64,000 nt of DNA, taken from Arenimonas terrae. GTDB taxonomy: Bacteria > Pseudomonadota > Gammaproteobacteria > Xanthomonadales > Xanthomonadaceae. Below are positions 1 through 8,730 of this stretch, one piece after another. Under the pieces are notes generated by a model. It saw only the letters and a list, made by a program, of their open reading frames with translations, made no database searches and had not been told where the DNA came from. The number at the start of each line of letters is the position of its first letter. Position 1 is the stretch's first letter. The position numbers were made by a program, and so were the translations under genes. The stretch covers positions 372,001-436,000 of the forward strand of contig NZ_SMDR01000001.1 in the NCBI RefSeq assembly GCF_006265115.1, given 5' to 3'.

Positions 1-30
1 GAGCGCGAGTTCCTGCTGCTCAACGTCTGA
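1..30 (+). CDS. 3' end of an upstream gene (last nine codons)
   Basis: The first 30 bases read as nine codons ending in ...FLLLNV followed by TGA. This is the tail of a gene that starts before the window. Its position directly before a polyamine aminotransferase suggests another polyamine-catabolism gene, for example a glutamine-synthetase-like gamma-glutamylpolyamine synthetase. Nine residues are too few to identify it, so that is only an inference from context. Confidence 0.4.
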   Translation, partial: EREFLLLNV

Positions 31-66
31 CCCCCGACCTTGCCAACGTCTACTACGGAACTCTCC

Positions 67-1437
67 ATGGACAGCACCCACACCACGCTCCAGCAGCTCG
101 ACGCCGCCCACCACCTGCACCCGTTCAACGACAACGCCGCCCTGGCCAGGAAGGGCACCCGCATCCTGACCCGGGGCGAGGGCTGCTACGTCTGGGACGC
201 CGAGGGCAACAAGCTGCTCGACGCCTTCGCCGGCCTGTGGTGCGTGAACATCGGCTACGGCCGCAAGGAGCTGGGCGAGGCGGCCTCGAAGCAGATGACG
301 CAGCTGGCCTATTACAACTCCTTCTTCGGCTGCACCACCGAGCCGACCGTGCACCTGGCGGCCAAGCTGGCCGAGCTGTGCCCGGGCGACCTCGACCACG
401 CCTTCTTCTCCAACTCCGGCTCCGAGGCCAACGACACCATCCTGCGCATGGTGCGGCACTTCTGGGCGGTGCAGGACAAGCCGCAGAAGAACATCTTCAT
501 CGGCCGCCACAACGGCTACCACGGCTCCACCGTGGCCGGCGCCAGCCTGGGCGGCATGAAGGGCATGCACAAGCAGGGCGGGCTGCCGATCCCCGACATC
601 GCCCACATCGACCCGCCGTTCTGGTTCGGCGACGGTGGCGAGATGGGCGAGGAGGAGTACGGCCTGCTCTGCGCCAAGCGGCTCGAGGACAAGATCCTGG
701 AGCTGGGCCCGGACCGCGTCGCCGCCTTCATCGGCGAACCGATCATGGGCGCGATCGGCGTCTACATCCCGCCGAAGAACTACTGGAAGGAGATCGAGCG
801 CATCTGCCGCAAGTACGACGTGCTGCTGGTCGCCGACGAGGTGATCTGCGGTTTCGGCCGCACCGGCGAGTGGTTCGCCAGCCAGTACTTCGGCTTCCAG
901 CCCGACATCATGACCCTGGCCAAGGGCATCACCAGCGGCTACATCCCGCTGGGCGCGGTGATGTTCAACAACCGCGTGGCCAAGGTGCTGGCCGAGAAGG
1001 GTGGCGAACTCGCGCACGGCTACACCTATTCCGGCCACCCGGTCTGCGCGGCGGTGGCGCTGGAGAACATCCGCATCCTGCAGGACGAGAAGATCGTCGA
1101 CACCTGCCGCGACGATACCGGCCCCTATCTCGCGGCGAAATGGAAAGCGCTGGGCGAGCACCCTTTGGTGGGCGAGGCCCGCATCGCCGGCATGGTCGGT
1201 GCGCTGGAGCTGGTGCCCCGGAAGCCGTCGCGGGAGTTCTTCCCGGAGCGGGGCAGGGTGGGGCAGCTGTGCCGTGACATCGCCCTGAAGAACGGTTTGA
1301 TCCTGCGCGCCACCAACGACTCGATGCTGCTGTCGCCGCCGCTGGTGATCAGCCGCGCCCAGGTCGACGAACTGGCCGAAAAGGCCTGGAAGTCGCTGGA
1401 CCAGACCGCGAAGGAGCTGGGCATCGCCACCGGCTGA
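67..1437 (+). CDS. spuC: class III aminotransferase, putrescine-type (SpuC-like)
   Basis: PLP-dependent omega-aminotransferase of about 456 residues, the usual length for this family. It would move the amino group of putrescine (or a related diamine) to pyruvate, giving 4-aminobutyraldehyde in the cytoplasm. Visible marks are the phosphate-binding stretch SNSGSEANDT, the ADEVICGFGRTG segment with the PLP-contacting Asp, and LAKGITSGYIPLG with the Schiff-base Lys. The ATG at 67 follows a GGAA; an in-frame TTG at 40 would add nine residues and is less likely. The next genes encode a polyamine ABC transporter and an aldehyde dehydrogenase, which fits putrescine better than other amine donors. 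Exact substrate is inferred. Confidence 0.85.
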   Translation: MDSTHTTLQQLDAAHHLHPFNDNAALARKGTRILTRGEGCYVWDAEGNKLLDAFAGLWCVNIGYGRKELGEAASKQMTQLAYYNSFFGCTTEPTVHLAAKLAELCPGDLDHAFFSNSGSEANDTILRMVRHFWAVQDKPQKNIFIGRHNGYHGSTVAGASLGGMKGMHKQGGLPIPDIAHIDPPFWFGDGGEMGEEEYGLLCAKRLEDKILELGPDRVAAFIGEPIMGAIGVYIPPKNYWKEIERICRKYDVLLVADEVICGFGRTGEWFASQYFGFQPDIMTLAKGITSGYIPLGAVMFNNRVAKVLAEKGGELAHGYTYSGHPVCAAVALENIRILQDEKIVDTCRDDTGPYLAAKWKALGEHPLVGEARIAGMVGALELVPRKPSREFFPERGRVGQLCRDIALKNGLILRATNDSMLLSPPLVISRAQVDELAEKAWKSLDQTAKELGIATG

Positions 1438-1501
1438 GCAACGGCTCGGGAATCCGGGCGCAGGCTGGCCCGAGCGGGCTCGTCAGAGCAGGTCCGCTGT
1501 G

Positions 1502-1507
1502 TATGAT
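1502..1507 (+). promoter_or_regulatory. possible -10 box upstream of potF
   Basis: TATGAT lies 49 bases before the potF start, in the 118-base gap after the aminotransferase. No convincing -35 box is visible at the right spacing, so an independent promoter here is only possible. Confidence 0.25.
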
Positions 1508-1555
1508 GGAAACCGCAGGTTCACACTGATCCATCCACCTCGAAGGGGAAGTTCG

Positions 1556-2692
1556 ATGAAGCTCAGGATGTCTGCCTTGCTACTCGCCCTGCTGGCCGCG
1601 GGCTGCGGCCGCGAACAGGCCGCCGATCCGGCCGCCACCGCCGACCCCGCGCCGGCCGCGGAAGCCTCGAAGGTGCTCAACGTCTACAACTGGTCCGACT
1701 ACATCGCCGAGGACACGATCGCGAACTTCGAGAAGGAGACCGGCATCAAGGTCACCTACGACGTGTTCGACTCCAACGAAGTCCTCGAGGCCAAGCTCAT
1801 GGCCGGCAACACCGGCTACGACATCGTCGTGCCCTCGCTGACCTTCCTCTCGCGCCAGATCCAGGCCGGCGTGTTCCTGCCGCTGGACAAGGCCCGCTTC
1901 AAGAACTACGGCAACCTCGACCCGGCCTTCATGGCCCTGCTGGCCCAGAACGACACCGACAACGCGCACTCCATCCCCTACCTCTGGGGCACCACCGGCA
2001 TCGGCTACAACGTCGAGAAGGTGAAGGAAGCCCTGGGCGAGGACGCGCCGGTGGACAGCTGGGCCCTGGTGCTCGAGCCGGAGAACCTGGCCAAGCTCAA
2101 GGGCTGCGGCGTGGCCTTCCTCGACACCCCGTCCGAGATCATCCCGCCGGTGCTGCGCTATCTGGGCGAGGAGCCCAACAGCTTCGACGAGGCGGTGATC
2201 CAGAAGGGCGTGGACCGGCTGCAGCAGCTGCGCCCGCACATCACCTATTTCCATTCCTCGCAGTACATCAACGACCTGGCCAACGGCGACATCTGCGTGG
2301 CCGTGGGCTGGTCGGGCGACATCATCCAGGCCCAGGCCCGCGCCGAGGAAGCCGCCAAGGGCGTCGACATCGCCTACAGCATTCCCAAGGAAGGCGCGCC
2401 GATGTGGTTCGACATGCTGGCGATCCCCAAGGACGCCAAGAACATCGACAACGCCTACCTGTTCCTCGACTACCTGATGCGCCCCGAGGTGATGGCCGGC
2501 ATCCAGAACTACGTCGCCTACGCCAGCGCCAACCAGGCGGCGCTGCCGATGGTGGACAAGGCCATCCTCGAGGACCCGGGCATCTACCCGACCGAAGACG
2601 CGAAGAAGGGCCTGTTCACCCTGGCGGTGCTGCCGCCCGAGGTCGACCGCCTGTTCACCCGGCACTGGACCACGCTCAAGACGGGGCAGTAA
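1556..2692 (+). CDS. potF: polyamine ABC transporter substrate-binding lipoprotein (PotF-like)
   Basis: Periplasmic polyamine-binding protein of 378 residues. The start is the ATG at 1556, chosen because GAAGGGGAAG lies just upstream and because it gives a clean lipoprotein signal ending in the lipobox LAAGC (Cys17). An Ala/Pro linker follows. The mature part begins VLNVYNWSDYI, the hallmark of PotD/PotF proteins, and continues with a two-lobe spermidine/putrescine-binding fold. It delivers substrate to the PotG-PotH-PotI complex encoded downstream. Whether it prefers putrescine or spermidine cannot be told by eye. Confidence 0.93.
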   Translation: MKLRMSALLLALLAAGCGREQAADPAATADPAPAAEASKVLNVYNWSDYIAEDTIANFEKETGIKVTYDVFDSNEVLEAKLMAGNTGYDIVVPSLTFLSRQIQAGVFLPLDKARFKNYGNLDPAFMALLAQNDTDNAHSIPYLWGTTGIGYNVEKVKEALGEDAPVDSWALVLEPENLAKLKGCGVAFLDTPSEIIPPVLRYLGEEPNSFDEAVIQKGVDRLQQLRPHITYFHSSQYINDLANGDICVAVGWSGDIIQAQARAEEAAKGVDIAYSIPKEGAPMWFDMLAIPKDAKNIDNAYLFLDYLMRPEVMAGIQNYVAYASANQAALPMVDKAILEDPGIYPTEDAKKGLFTLAVLPPEVDRLFTRHWTTLKTGQ

Positions 2693-2700
2693 GACCACAC

Positions 2701-2729
2701 GAGGGGCGGGCCGTCGCGGTCCGCCCCTC
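2701..2729 (+). promoter_or_regulatory. intercistronic stem-loop between potF and potG
   Basis: GAGGGGCGG (2701-2709) pairs perfectly with CCGCCCCTC (2721-2729), extendable by one G-U pair. No T-run follows, so it is unlikely to be a full terminator. Hairpins after a binding-protein gene commonly stabilise or attenuate the message so that the binding protein outnumbers the membrane complex; that role is inferred here. Confidence 0.5.
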
Positions 2730-2740
2730 CTCATTGGACG

Positions 2741-3895
2741 ATGACGATGGCAGCAGTGGGCAATGGCGCGGCTTCGGGCGCGCCCAAGAAGGATGACAAG
2801 CTGGGCGCCGACAACTACCTGCGCATCGAGGCGGTGCGCAAGGAATTCGACGGTTTCGTGGCCGTGGACGACGTCAGCCTGAACATCCGCAAGGGCGAGA
2901 TCTTCGCGCTGCTGGGCGCCTCCGGCTGCGGCAAGTCGACCCTGCTGCGCTGCCTGGCCGGCTTCGAGCGGCCGACCAAGGGCAAGATCGTCCTCGACGG
3001 CCAGGACATCGTCGCGCTGCCGCCCTACGAGCGGCCGATCAACATGATGTTCCAGTCCTACGCGCTGTTCCCGCACATGACGGTGGAGCAGAACGTCGCC
3101 TTCGGCCTCAAGCAGGACGGCATGGCCAAGGCCGACATCGCCCGCCGCGTCGAGGAGATGCTCAGCCTCGTGCAGATGGGCAAGTACGCCAAGCGCCGCC
3201 CGCACCAGCTGTCCGGCGGCCAGCAGCAGCGCGTGGCGCTGGCGCGGTCGCTGGCCAAGAGCCCGAAGCTGCTGCTGCTGGACGAACCGATGGGCGCGCT
3301 GGACAAGAAGCTGCGCTCGCAGATGCAGCTCGAGCTCGTGAACATCGTAGAACGCCTGGGCGTGACCTGCGTGATGGTCACCCACGACCAGGAAGAGGCC
3401 ATGACCATGGCCCACCGCATCGCGATCATGGACTCGGGCTGGATCCGCCAGGTCGGCACGCCCGACGAGATCTACGAACAGCCCAACTGCCGCTTCACCG
3501 CCGAGTTCATCGGCTCGGTGAACCTGATCGAGGGCAAGATCAAGGACGACGAGAAGGACTTCATCACCATCGCCAGCCCGGCCCTGGACTGCCTGGCCTA
3601 CGTGGGCCACGGCGTCACCGGCTTCGAGGGTCAGGACGTGGCGCTGGCGCTGCGCCCGGAGAAGATCCACGTCGACAAGGACGAGCCCGCGCAGCCGCAC
3701 AACAAGGTTCGCGGCACCATCGAAGAGATCGCCTATTTCGGCAGCCACTCGGTCTTCCACGTGCGCCTGCCCGGCGGCACCAAGATCCTGGCGAACATGA
3801 TCAACAGCCAGCGCTGGGCCAGCGAGAAGTTCACCTGGAACGACAGCGTCTGGCTGAGCTGGGGCGACCAGGCCGGCGTGGTGCTGACCTCGTGA
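2741..3895 (+). CDS. potG: polyamine ABC transporter ATP-binding protein (PotG/PotA-like)
   Basis: Cytoplasmic ATPase of 384 residues that powers polyamine import. It has Walker A GASGCGKST (about residue 60), Q-loop FQSYALFPH, signature LSGGQQQRVALA, Walker B LLLLDEP and switch His in VMVTHDQEEAM. The last 130 residues match the TOBE-type regulatory domain typical of this subfamily. ATG codons at 2741 and 2747 are both possible; upstream only a weak GGA is seen. The stop codon overlaps the GTG of potH (GTGA), so the two are translationally coupled. Confidence 0.94.
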   Translation: MTMAAVGNGAASGAPKKDDKLGADNYLRIEAVRKEFDGFVAVDDVSLNIRKGEIFALLGASGCGKSTLLRCLAGFERPTKGKIVLDGQDIVALPPYERPINMMFQSYALFPHMTVEQNVAFGLKQDGMAKADIARRVEEMLSLVQMGKYAKRRPHQLSGGQQQRVALARSLAKSPKLLLLDEPMGALDKKLRSQMQLELVNIVERLGVTCVMVTHDQEEAMTMAHRIAIMDSGWIRQVGTPDEIYEQPNCRFTAEFIGSVNLIEGKIKDDEKDFITIASPALDCLAYVGHGVTGFEGQDVALALRPEKIHVDKDEPAQPHNKVRGTIEEIAYFGSHSVFHVRLPGGTKILANMINSQRWASEKFTWNDSVWLSWGDQAGVVLTS

Positions 3896-4809
3896 AGCGC
3901 CTGGCCACCTCGATCCGCAAGCGCCTGCCCGGCCCGCGCTGGCTGGTGATCGCGGTGCCCTATCTGTGGATGCTGCTGTTCTTCGCCATCCCGTTCGCCA
4001 TCGCGCTCAAGATCAGCTTCGCCAGCGCCGCGATCGCCATGCCGCCCTATACCGACCTGTTCAGCTGGGCCGGCGACAAGCTGCAGGTCAGCCTGAACAC
4101 CGGCAACTACCTGTTCCTGCTGCGCGACAGCCTCTACGTCAACGCCTACCTGAGCTCGCTGAAGATCGCGGTGGTGTCGACCTTCCTGTGCCTGCTGGTG
4201 GGCTACCCGATCGCCTATGCGATCGCACGCATGGAGCCCGCCAACCGCAACATCGCCCTGATGCTCGTGATCCTGCCGTCCTGGACCTCGTTCCTGATCC
4301 GCATCTACGCCTGGGTCGGCATCCTCAAGAACAACGGCCTGCTCAACAATTTCCTGATGGGACTGGGCCTGATCGACGAGCCGCTGCAGATACTGCACAC
4401 GCCGGTGGCGGTCTACATCGGTATCGTCTACGCCTACCTGCCGTTCATGGTGCTGCCGCTGTATTCGAACCTGGTCAAGCACGACCACCGCCTGCTCGAG
4501 GCCGCCAACGACCTCGGCGCGCGGCCCTGGAAGTCCTTCCTCACCATTACGCTGCCGCTGTCCAAGGCCGGCATCATCGCCGGCGCCATGCTGGTGCTGA
4601 TCCCGGTGGTGGGCGAGTTCGTGATCCCGGAGATGCTGGGCGGCGCCGACACCCTGATGATCGGCCGGGTGCTGTGGCAGGAGTTCTTCAACAACCGCGA
4701 TTGGCCGGTGGCCTCGGCGGTGGCGATCGTGATGCTGGTGCTGCTGATCGTGCCGATCACGATCTTCCACCGCTACCAGTCCAGGGAAATGGAGTCGAAG
4801 CTGACATGA
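3892..4809 (+). CDS. potH: polyamine ABC transporter permease (PotH-like)
   Basis: Inner-membrane permease of 305 residues with about six hydrophobic helices. The EAA loop that contacts the ATPase is visible as EAANDLGARPWKSFLTITLP. It begins with GTG in a GTGA overlap with potG and ends in an ATGA overlap with potI. Together with PotI it forms the heterodimeric channel of the importer. Confidence 0.93.
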   Translation: MKRLATSIRKRLPGPRWLVIAVPYLWMLLFFAIPFAIALKISFASAAIAMPPYTDLFSWAGDKLQVSLNTGNYLFLLRDSLYVNAYLSSLKIAVVSTFLCLLVGYPIAYAIARMEPANRNIALMLVILPSWTSFLIRIYAWVGILKNNGLLNNFLMGLGLIDEPLQILHTPVAVYIGIVYAYLPFMVLPLYSNLVKHDHRLLEAANDLGARPWKSFLTITLPLSKAGIIAGAMLVLIPVVGEFVIPEMLGGADTLMIGRVLWQEFFNNRDWPVASAVAIVMLVLLIVPITIFHRYQSREMESKLT

Positions 4810-5651
4810 GCGCGGGCCGCGGCAATTCCGGCTTCACCCGCACCATGCTGGTGCTGGGCTTCGTGTTCCTGTACGCGCCCATCCTCAGCCTGATGGTGTA
4901 TTCGTTCAACGAATCGCGCCTGGTCACCGTGTGGTCGGGCTTCTCGGTGAAGTGGTACGGCGAGCTGTTCCGCGACCAGCAGATGATGGCGGCGGCCTGG
5001 GTCAGCATCCAGGTCGCGTTCTGGACCGCCTGCGCGTCGGTGATCCTGGGCACGATGGCGGCGATGATCATGACCCGGTTCCGCCAGTTCCCGGGCAAGA
5101 CCCTGTTCGGCGGCCTGATCACGGCGCCGCTGGTGATGCCCGAGGTGATCACCGGCCTGTCCATCCTGCTGCTGTTCGTGTCCCTGGGGCCGGTGATCGG
5201 CATCGGCGAGCAGCGCGGCATGCTGACCATCTGGATCGCCCACGTCACCTTCTGCATGGCCTTCGTCACCGTGGTGATCTCCTCGCGCCTGCAGGAGCTG
5301 GACCGCTCGCTGGAAGAGGCGGCGATGGACCTGGGCGCGAACCGGCTGAAGGTGTTCTTCGTGATCACGCTGCCGATCATCGCCCCGGCCCTGATTTCCG
5401 GCTGGCTGCTGGCCTTCACCCTGTCGCTGGACGACCTGGTGATCGCCAGCTTCGTTTCGGGCCCGTCTTCGACCACGCTGCCGATGAAGGTGTTCTCGTC
5501 GGTGCGCCTGGGCGTGAGCCCGAAGATCAATGCGCTGGCCACCCTGATGATCCTGGCGGTGTCGGTCGCCGCCCTGATCGGCTGGTGGGTGATGACCCGC
5601 GAGGACAAGAAGCGCCAGCGCGACATGCAGATGGCGCTGCAGAAGGGCTGA
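4806..5651 (+). CDS. potI: polyamine ABC transporter permease (PotI-like)
   Basis: Second permease subunit, 281 residues, starting at the ATG that overlaps the potH stop. It shows an N-terminal transmembrane helix, the family sequence YSFNESRLVTVWSGFS, and an EAA loop EAAMDLGANRLKVFFVITLP. It partners PotH in the membrane. Confidence 0.93.
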   Translation: MSAGRGNSGFTRTMLVLGFVFLYAPILSLMVYSFNESRLVTVWSGFSVKWYGELFRDQQMMAAAWVSIQVAFWTACASVILGTMAAMIMTRFRQFPGKTLFGGLITAPLVMPEVITGLSILLLFVSLGPVIGIGEQRGMLTIWIAHVTFCMAFVTVVISSRLQELDRSLEEAAMDLGANRLKVFFVITLPIIAPALISGWLLAFTLSLDDLVIASFVSGPSSTTLPMKVFSSVRLGVSPKINALATLMILAVSVAALIGWWVMTREDKKRQRDMQMALQKG

Positions 5652-5654
5652 GAC

Positions 5655-7013
5655 ATGACGGTCGAGAACCGAGATCCCTGGACCGGCGAGATCCGCCGGC
5701 ATGAAAAGATCGACGCCGCCGGCATCGAGCGGGCCCTGGCCGCGGCCGACGCCGCCTTCCCGGCCTGGGTCGCGCTGGGCGTGGACGGGCGGGGCGCCTA
5801 CCTGCGGAAGATCGCCGCGTCGCTGCGCGCCCGCCGCGAGTCCATTGCGACCCTGATGACCCAGGACATGGGCAAGCTGCGGCGCGAGGCGCTGGGCGAA
5901 ATCGAAAAATCGGCGGCGGCCTGCGAGTACTACGCGGACAACGCGGCGCGTTATCTCGAGGACCAGGTCATCCCGACCGAGGCGGCGAAGAGCTACGTGC
6001 GCTACGAGCCCATAGGCTGCGTGCTGGCGATCATGCCGTGGAATTTCCCGATCTGGCAGGTGTTCCGCTTCCTGGCGCCGGGCCTGATGGCCGGCAATGT
6101 CGCCGTGCTCAAGCACGCGACCAATGTGCCGCAGTGCGCCGACGCCATCGCCGACGTGCTGGCGGAGGCGGGTGTTCCGGCCGGCGTGTTTGCCGTGCTG
6201 CACATCGACAACGAGCAGACCGCCAAAGTGATCGGCGACCCGCGCATCAAGGCCGTCACCCTGACCGGCAGCGAACGCGCCGGCCGCTCGGTGGCCGCCA
6301 CCGCCGGCCAGCACCTGAAGAAATGCGTGATGGAGCTGGGCGGCAGCGACCCCTTCGTGGTGCTCGAAGACGCGGACCTGGACCGCACGGTGACCATGGC
6401 CGTGCTGTCGCGCTACGGCAACGCCGGCCAGACCTGCATCGCCGCCAAACGTTTCATCGTGGTGGAAGCCATCGCCGACGCCTTCGTGGAGCGGTTCGCC
6501 GCGGCGGCGGCCCGCCTGCAGCCGGGCGACCCGAACGCCGACGGCACCGGCATCGCCCCCATGGCCCGCGCCGACCTGCGCGACGAGCTGCACAAGCAGG
6601 TGCAGGCCAGCATCGCCAGGGGCGCGACGCCGCTGCTGGGCTGCACGCCGGGGCAGGGCGCGACCGTCTATCCGGCCTCGATCCTCGACGGGGTGAAGCC
6701 GGGCATGCCGGCCTACCACGAGGAGCTGTTCGGGCCGGTCGCGAGCATCATCCGCGTCCGCGACGAAGCCGAGGCCATCCGGGTCGCCAACGACACCGCC
6801 TTCGGCCTGGGCGCCAGCGTCTGGACCCGGGACAAGGCGCGCGGTGACCAGGTCGCCCGGCAGATCGCCGCCGGCGCCTGCTTCGTCAACACCATCGTGC
6901 GCAGCGACGTGCGCCTGCCCTTCGGCGGCACCAAGACCTCGGGCTTCGGCCGCGAGCTGGCCGAACACGGCATCCACGAGTTCATGAACATCAAGACCGT
7001 GGTCGTGGACTGA
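5655..7013 (+). CDS. sad: NAD(P)-dependent aldehyde dehydrogenase, succinate-semialdehyde type (Sad/YneI-like)
   Basis: Aldehyde dehydrogenase of 452 residues, slightly short as is usual for the Sad/YneI branch. The general-base Glu lies in KCVMELGGSDPFVV, the catalytic Cys in GNAGQTCIAAKRF, and the C-terminus PFGGTKTSGFGRELAEHG is typical of the branch. It starts three bases after potI, behind AAGG. In this operon it most likely oxidises 4-aminobutyraldehyde or succinate semialdehyde produced from putrescine, feeding carbon to succinate. Which of the two it prefers is not decidable by eye. Confidence 0.85.
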   Translation: MTVENRDPWTGEIRRHEKIDAAGIERALAAADAAFPAWVALGVDGRGAYLRKIAASLRARRESIATLMTQDMGKLRREALGEIEKSAAACEYYADNAARYLEDQVIPTEAAKSYVRYEPIGCVLAIMPWNFPIWQVFRFLAPGLMAGNVAVLKHATNVPQCADAIADVLAEAGVPAGVFAVLHIDNEQTAKVIGDPRIKAVTLTGSERAGRSVAATAGQHLKKCVMELGGSDPFVVLEDADLDRTVTMAVLSRYGNAGQTCIAAKRFIVVEAIADAFVERFAAAAARLQPGDPNADGTGIAPMARADLRDELHKQVQASIARGATPLLGCTPGQGATVYPASILDGVKPGMPAYHEELFGPVASIIRVRDEAEAIRVANDTAFGLGASVWTRDKARGDQVARQIAAGACFVNTIVRSDVRLPFGGTKTSGFGRELAEHGIHEFMNIKTVVVD

Positions 7014-7090
7014 GCGCCGAGACGGAAAGACGCGCCAGCCGCTAGACTGGCCGCCCAACCCGATCCGCCCACCCCCCGGGGAGTTTCCGA

Positions 7091-7573
7091 ATGGACCATC
7101 TTCCGATCCACCGCCCGATGGCCTGGCTGTTGGCCATGGCCCTGGCCGCGGCCGCCATGCCCGCGTCCGCCCAGCAGGGCACGCCCGAAGAGCGCGCCAA
7201 GGCCGTGGCCGAGCTGCAGGCGGCCCTGTCGGCCGTGCAGGACGCGAGCACCGCCCTGGAAAGCAGCCAGGCCAAGCTGGTGGCCGCCCGCGCCAATCTG
7301 GAGGCGGCCGACACCGCCCGCCTGGACGCCGAGAAGCGCCTCAAGGCCAGCGAAACCGGCGCCGCCCGCGGCCGCCTGACCCGCGAGCAGGTGGATGCCG
7401 ACCGCGCCCTGGCCGACAAGGCCTCCGAGGCGGTGGCCGCGGTCCGCGCCGAGATCGCCGCGGTCGAAGCCGAGATCGCCGGCAACCAGGCCAAGCTGGC
7501 GGCCGCCAATACCGCCGTCGAAGCCGCGTCCGCCAGCGCCGCCGCCTACCTCGGCGATACGCCGGCCAACTGA
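7091..7573 (+). CDS. small periplasmic coiled-coil protein, unknown function
   Basis: A 160-residue protein I do not recognise. It has a signal peptide ending in PASA|QQ (about residue 28), and the mature part is almost entirely Ala/Glu/Lys-rich heptad-like sequence, so a long coiled coil is expected. The start at 7091 has GGGGA eight bases upstream; an ATG at 7118 would also keep the signal peptide. Coding bias matches its neighbours. It could resemble Lpp-like or envelope spacer proteins, but no terminal Lys or lipobox is present. Confidence 0.7.
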   Translation: MDHLPIHRPMAWLLAMALAAAAMPASAQQGTPEERAKAVAELQAALSAVQDASTALESSQAKLVAARANLEAADTARLDAEKRLKASETGAARGRLTREQVDADRALADKASEAVAAVRAEIAAVEAEIAGNQAKLAAANTAVEAASASAAAYLGDTPAN

Positions 7574-7660
7574 GCGGGGTTCTGGCCGGCCCGGCCAGGC
7601 TTGCAGGTCGGCGCCCGCGGCCCCAGATCAGGGCCATCCCTTCGCGACGGAGCCACCCGC

Positions 7661-8107
7661 ATGCACACCTGGAAGCTGGTCATCGAACGCGCGGCCCGCG
7701 GCAACGCCGCGCCCGACCGTCGCGTCGAGAAGAGCGAAGCCCAGTGGCGCGAACAGCTGACGCCGGACCAGTTCCGCGTGATGCGCCAGGCCGGCACCGA
7801 GCGGGCCTTCAGCTCCGAGATGTGCGGACTGTTCGAGCCGGGCATCTACGACTGCGCCGGCTGCGGCACGCCGCTGTTCGACGCCAGCCACAAGTTCGAG
7901 TCGCACAGCGGCTGGCCGTCCTTCACCCAGCCGCTGCAGGACAACGTCGTGAACTACCTCAACGACGGCAGCCACGGCATGGTCCGCATCGAAGCCACCT
8001 GCGCCACCTGCGACGCGCACCTGGGCCACGTCTTCCCCGACGGTCCGCCGCCCACCGGCCTGCGCTACTGCATCAACGCGCTGTCGCTGGAGAAGTCGAA
8101 GGGCTGA
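7661..8107 (+). CDS. msrB: peptide-methionine (R)-S-oxide reductase MsrB
   Basis: Repairs methionine-R-sulfoxide in oxidised proteins, recycled by thioredoxin. 148 residues from the ATG at 7661, which has GACGGAG upstream. Two zinc CxxC pairs are visible (CAGC and CATC), then HSGWPSF and the catalytic Cys in GLRYCINALSL. No signal peptide, so cytoplasmic. It is followed by a terminator shared with the convergent ssrA gene. Confidence 0.95.
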   Translation: MHTWKLVIERAARGNAAPDRRVEKSEAQWREQLTPDQFRVMRQAGTERAFSSEMCGLFEPGIYDCAGCGTPLFDASHKFESHSGWPSFTQPLQDNVVNYLNDGSHGMVRIEATCATCDAHLGHVFPDGPPPTGLRYCINALSLEKSKG

Positions 8108-8125
8108 CCCTCCGCAAACGCCACA

Positions 8126-8159
8126 AACAACAACGCCACCCGAGGGTGGCGTTGTTGTT
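8126..8159. terminator. bidirectional terminator between msrB and ssrA
   Basis: A stem of about 15 bp with the core AACGCCACC/GGTGGCGTT and a tiny CGAG loop. It is flanked by T-rich sequence on the plus strand and by the complementary A-rich sequence, so it can end both msrB and the convergent tmRNA transcript. Confidence 0.85.
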
Positions 8160-8162
8160 GGT

Positions 8163-8514
8163 TGGTGGAGGTGGGGGGAGTTGAACCCCCGTCCGAGAGC
8201 ACTCCATCTCCGGTACTACATGCTTAGCTCGTTGTTCGATCTCGTCGGCCGGCAACACAACGTGCGAAGCGCACCGGCAAACACACCCGCTAAGTTCACT
8301 GCTGGTTGGCGGGTCGCCGCCGGCAGCTGTTCCGTGATAATGACCCTACATCCACGAGCACGGGCACAAGTGGGTTCGGGGCTTACGCCTTAAGCGGCGA
8401 GAGCGTAGTTGTCGTCGTTGGCAACTAAAGTTTGCAGCTGGATTAACGAGGAAAGCGGCCCCCTCGGCATGCACCAGTCGACTTCGCAACCCCCGTCGAA
8501 GCCAGGACACCCCC
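8163..8514 (-). ncRNA. ssrA: transfer-messenger RNA (tmRNA, ssrA)
   Basis: Ribosome-rescue RNA of about 352 nt. Read on the minus strand the 5' end is GGGGGTGTCCTGGCTTCGAC, the conserved tmRNA opening, and the 3' end is the T-arm GGTTCAACTCC followed by CACCTCC and an encoded ACCA. The seven acceptor pairs GGGGGUG/CACCUCC close with one G-U. The tag reading frame lies in the middle. Its protein partner smpB is encoded 330 bases upstream on the same strand, separated by a structured repeat. Confidence 0.97.
8390..8422 (-). other. tmRNA proteolysis-tag reading frame (ANDDNYALAA)
   Basis: Ten codons followed by TAA inside ssrA, encoding ANDDNYALAA. It differs from the E. coli tag (ANDENYALAA) by one residue and ends in the LAA degron recognised by ClpXP and ClpAP. 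clpA and clpS are also in this window (50.5-53.1 kb). Confidence 0.95.
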
Positions 8515-8618
8515 GGAAACGCGGAAATCGTTGAATCAACCGACGCCGAGAGTATGGGGCCGCTGCCAGGCCATCACAAGGGCAGGTGGTGAATGCCCGC
8601 CAACGATCTGGAGGACAG
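8515..8618. other. spacer upstream of ssrA
   Basis: About 100 bases between the tmRNA 5' end and the repeat cluster. The ssrA promoter should be here on the minus strand; CATACT (complement of 8551-8556) is a weak -10 candidate. GGGCA (8580-8584) and TGCCC (8594-8598) around GGTGGTGAA may be a decayed copy of the variable hairpin found in the adjacent repeats. No gene is seen. Confidence 0.4.
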
Positions 8619-8730
8619 CCCCCTTGGTAAGGGGGCGCGCCGAAGGCGCGGGGATCGGAAGTGATGAGCCGGGGCCCGCGATCCGCGCAGCGGATCGTGG
8701 GAGTTCCAGGGCGAATGCCCTGGAACTACT
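8619..8730 (+). repeat. composite hairpin repeat, unit A1
   Basis: Four hairpins in a row: H1 CCCCCTT-ggt-AAGGGGG (8619-8635), H2 CGCGCC-gaa-GGCGCG (8636-8650), a conserved linker containing GATCGGAAGTGATGAGCC (8651-8678), H3 CGATCCGC-gca-GCGGATCG (8679-8697), and H4 with 11-bp arms AGTTCCAGGGC/GCCCTGGAACT around a GAAT loop (8702-8727). The next unit follows at a period of 112 bases. Related units lie inverted at 37.8-38.0 kb. Confidence 0.9.

Noticed and set aside
2701-2729. Rho-independent terminator after potF
   Set aside because: The stem is strong but no T-run follows, and the downstream genes belong to the same transporter; kept as an intercistronic hairpin.
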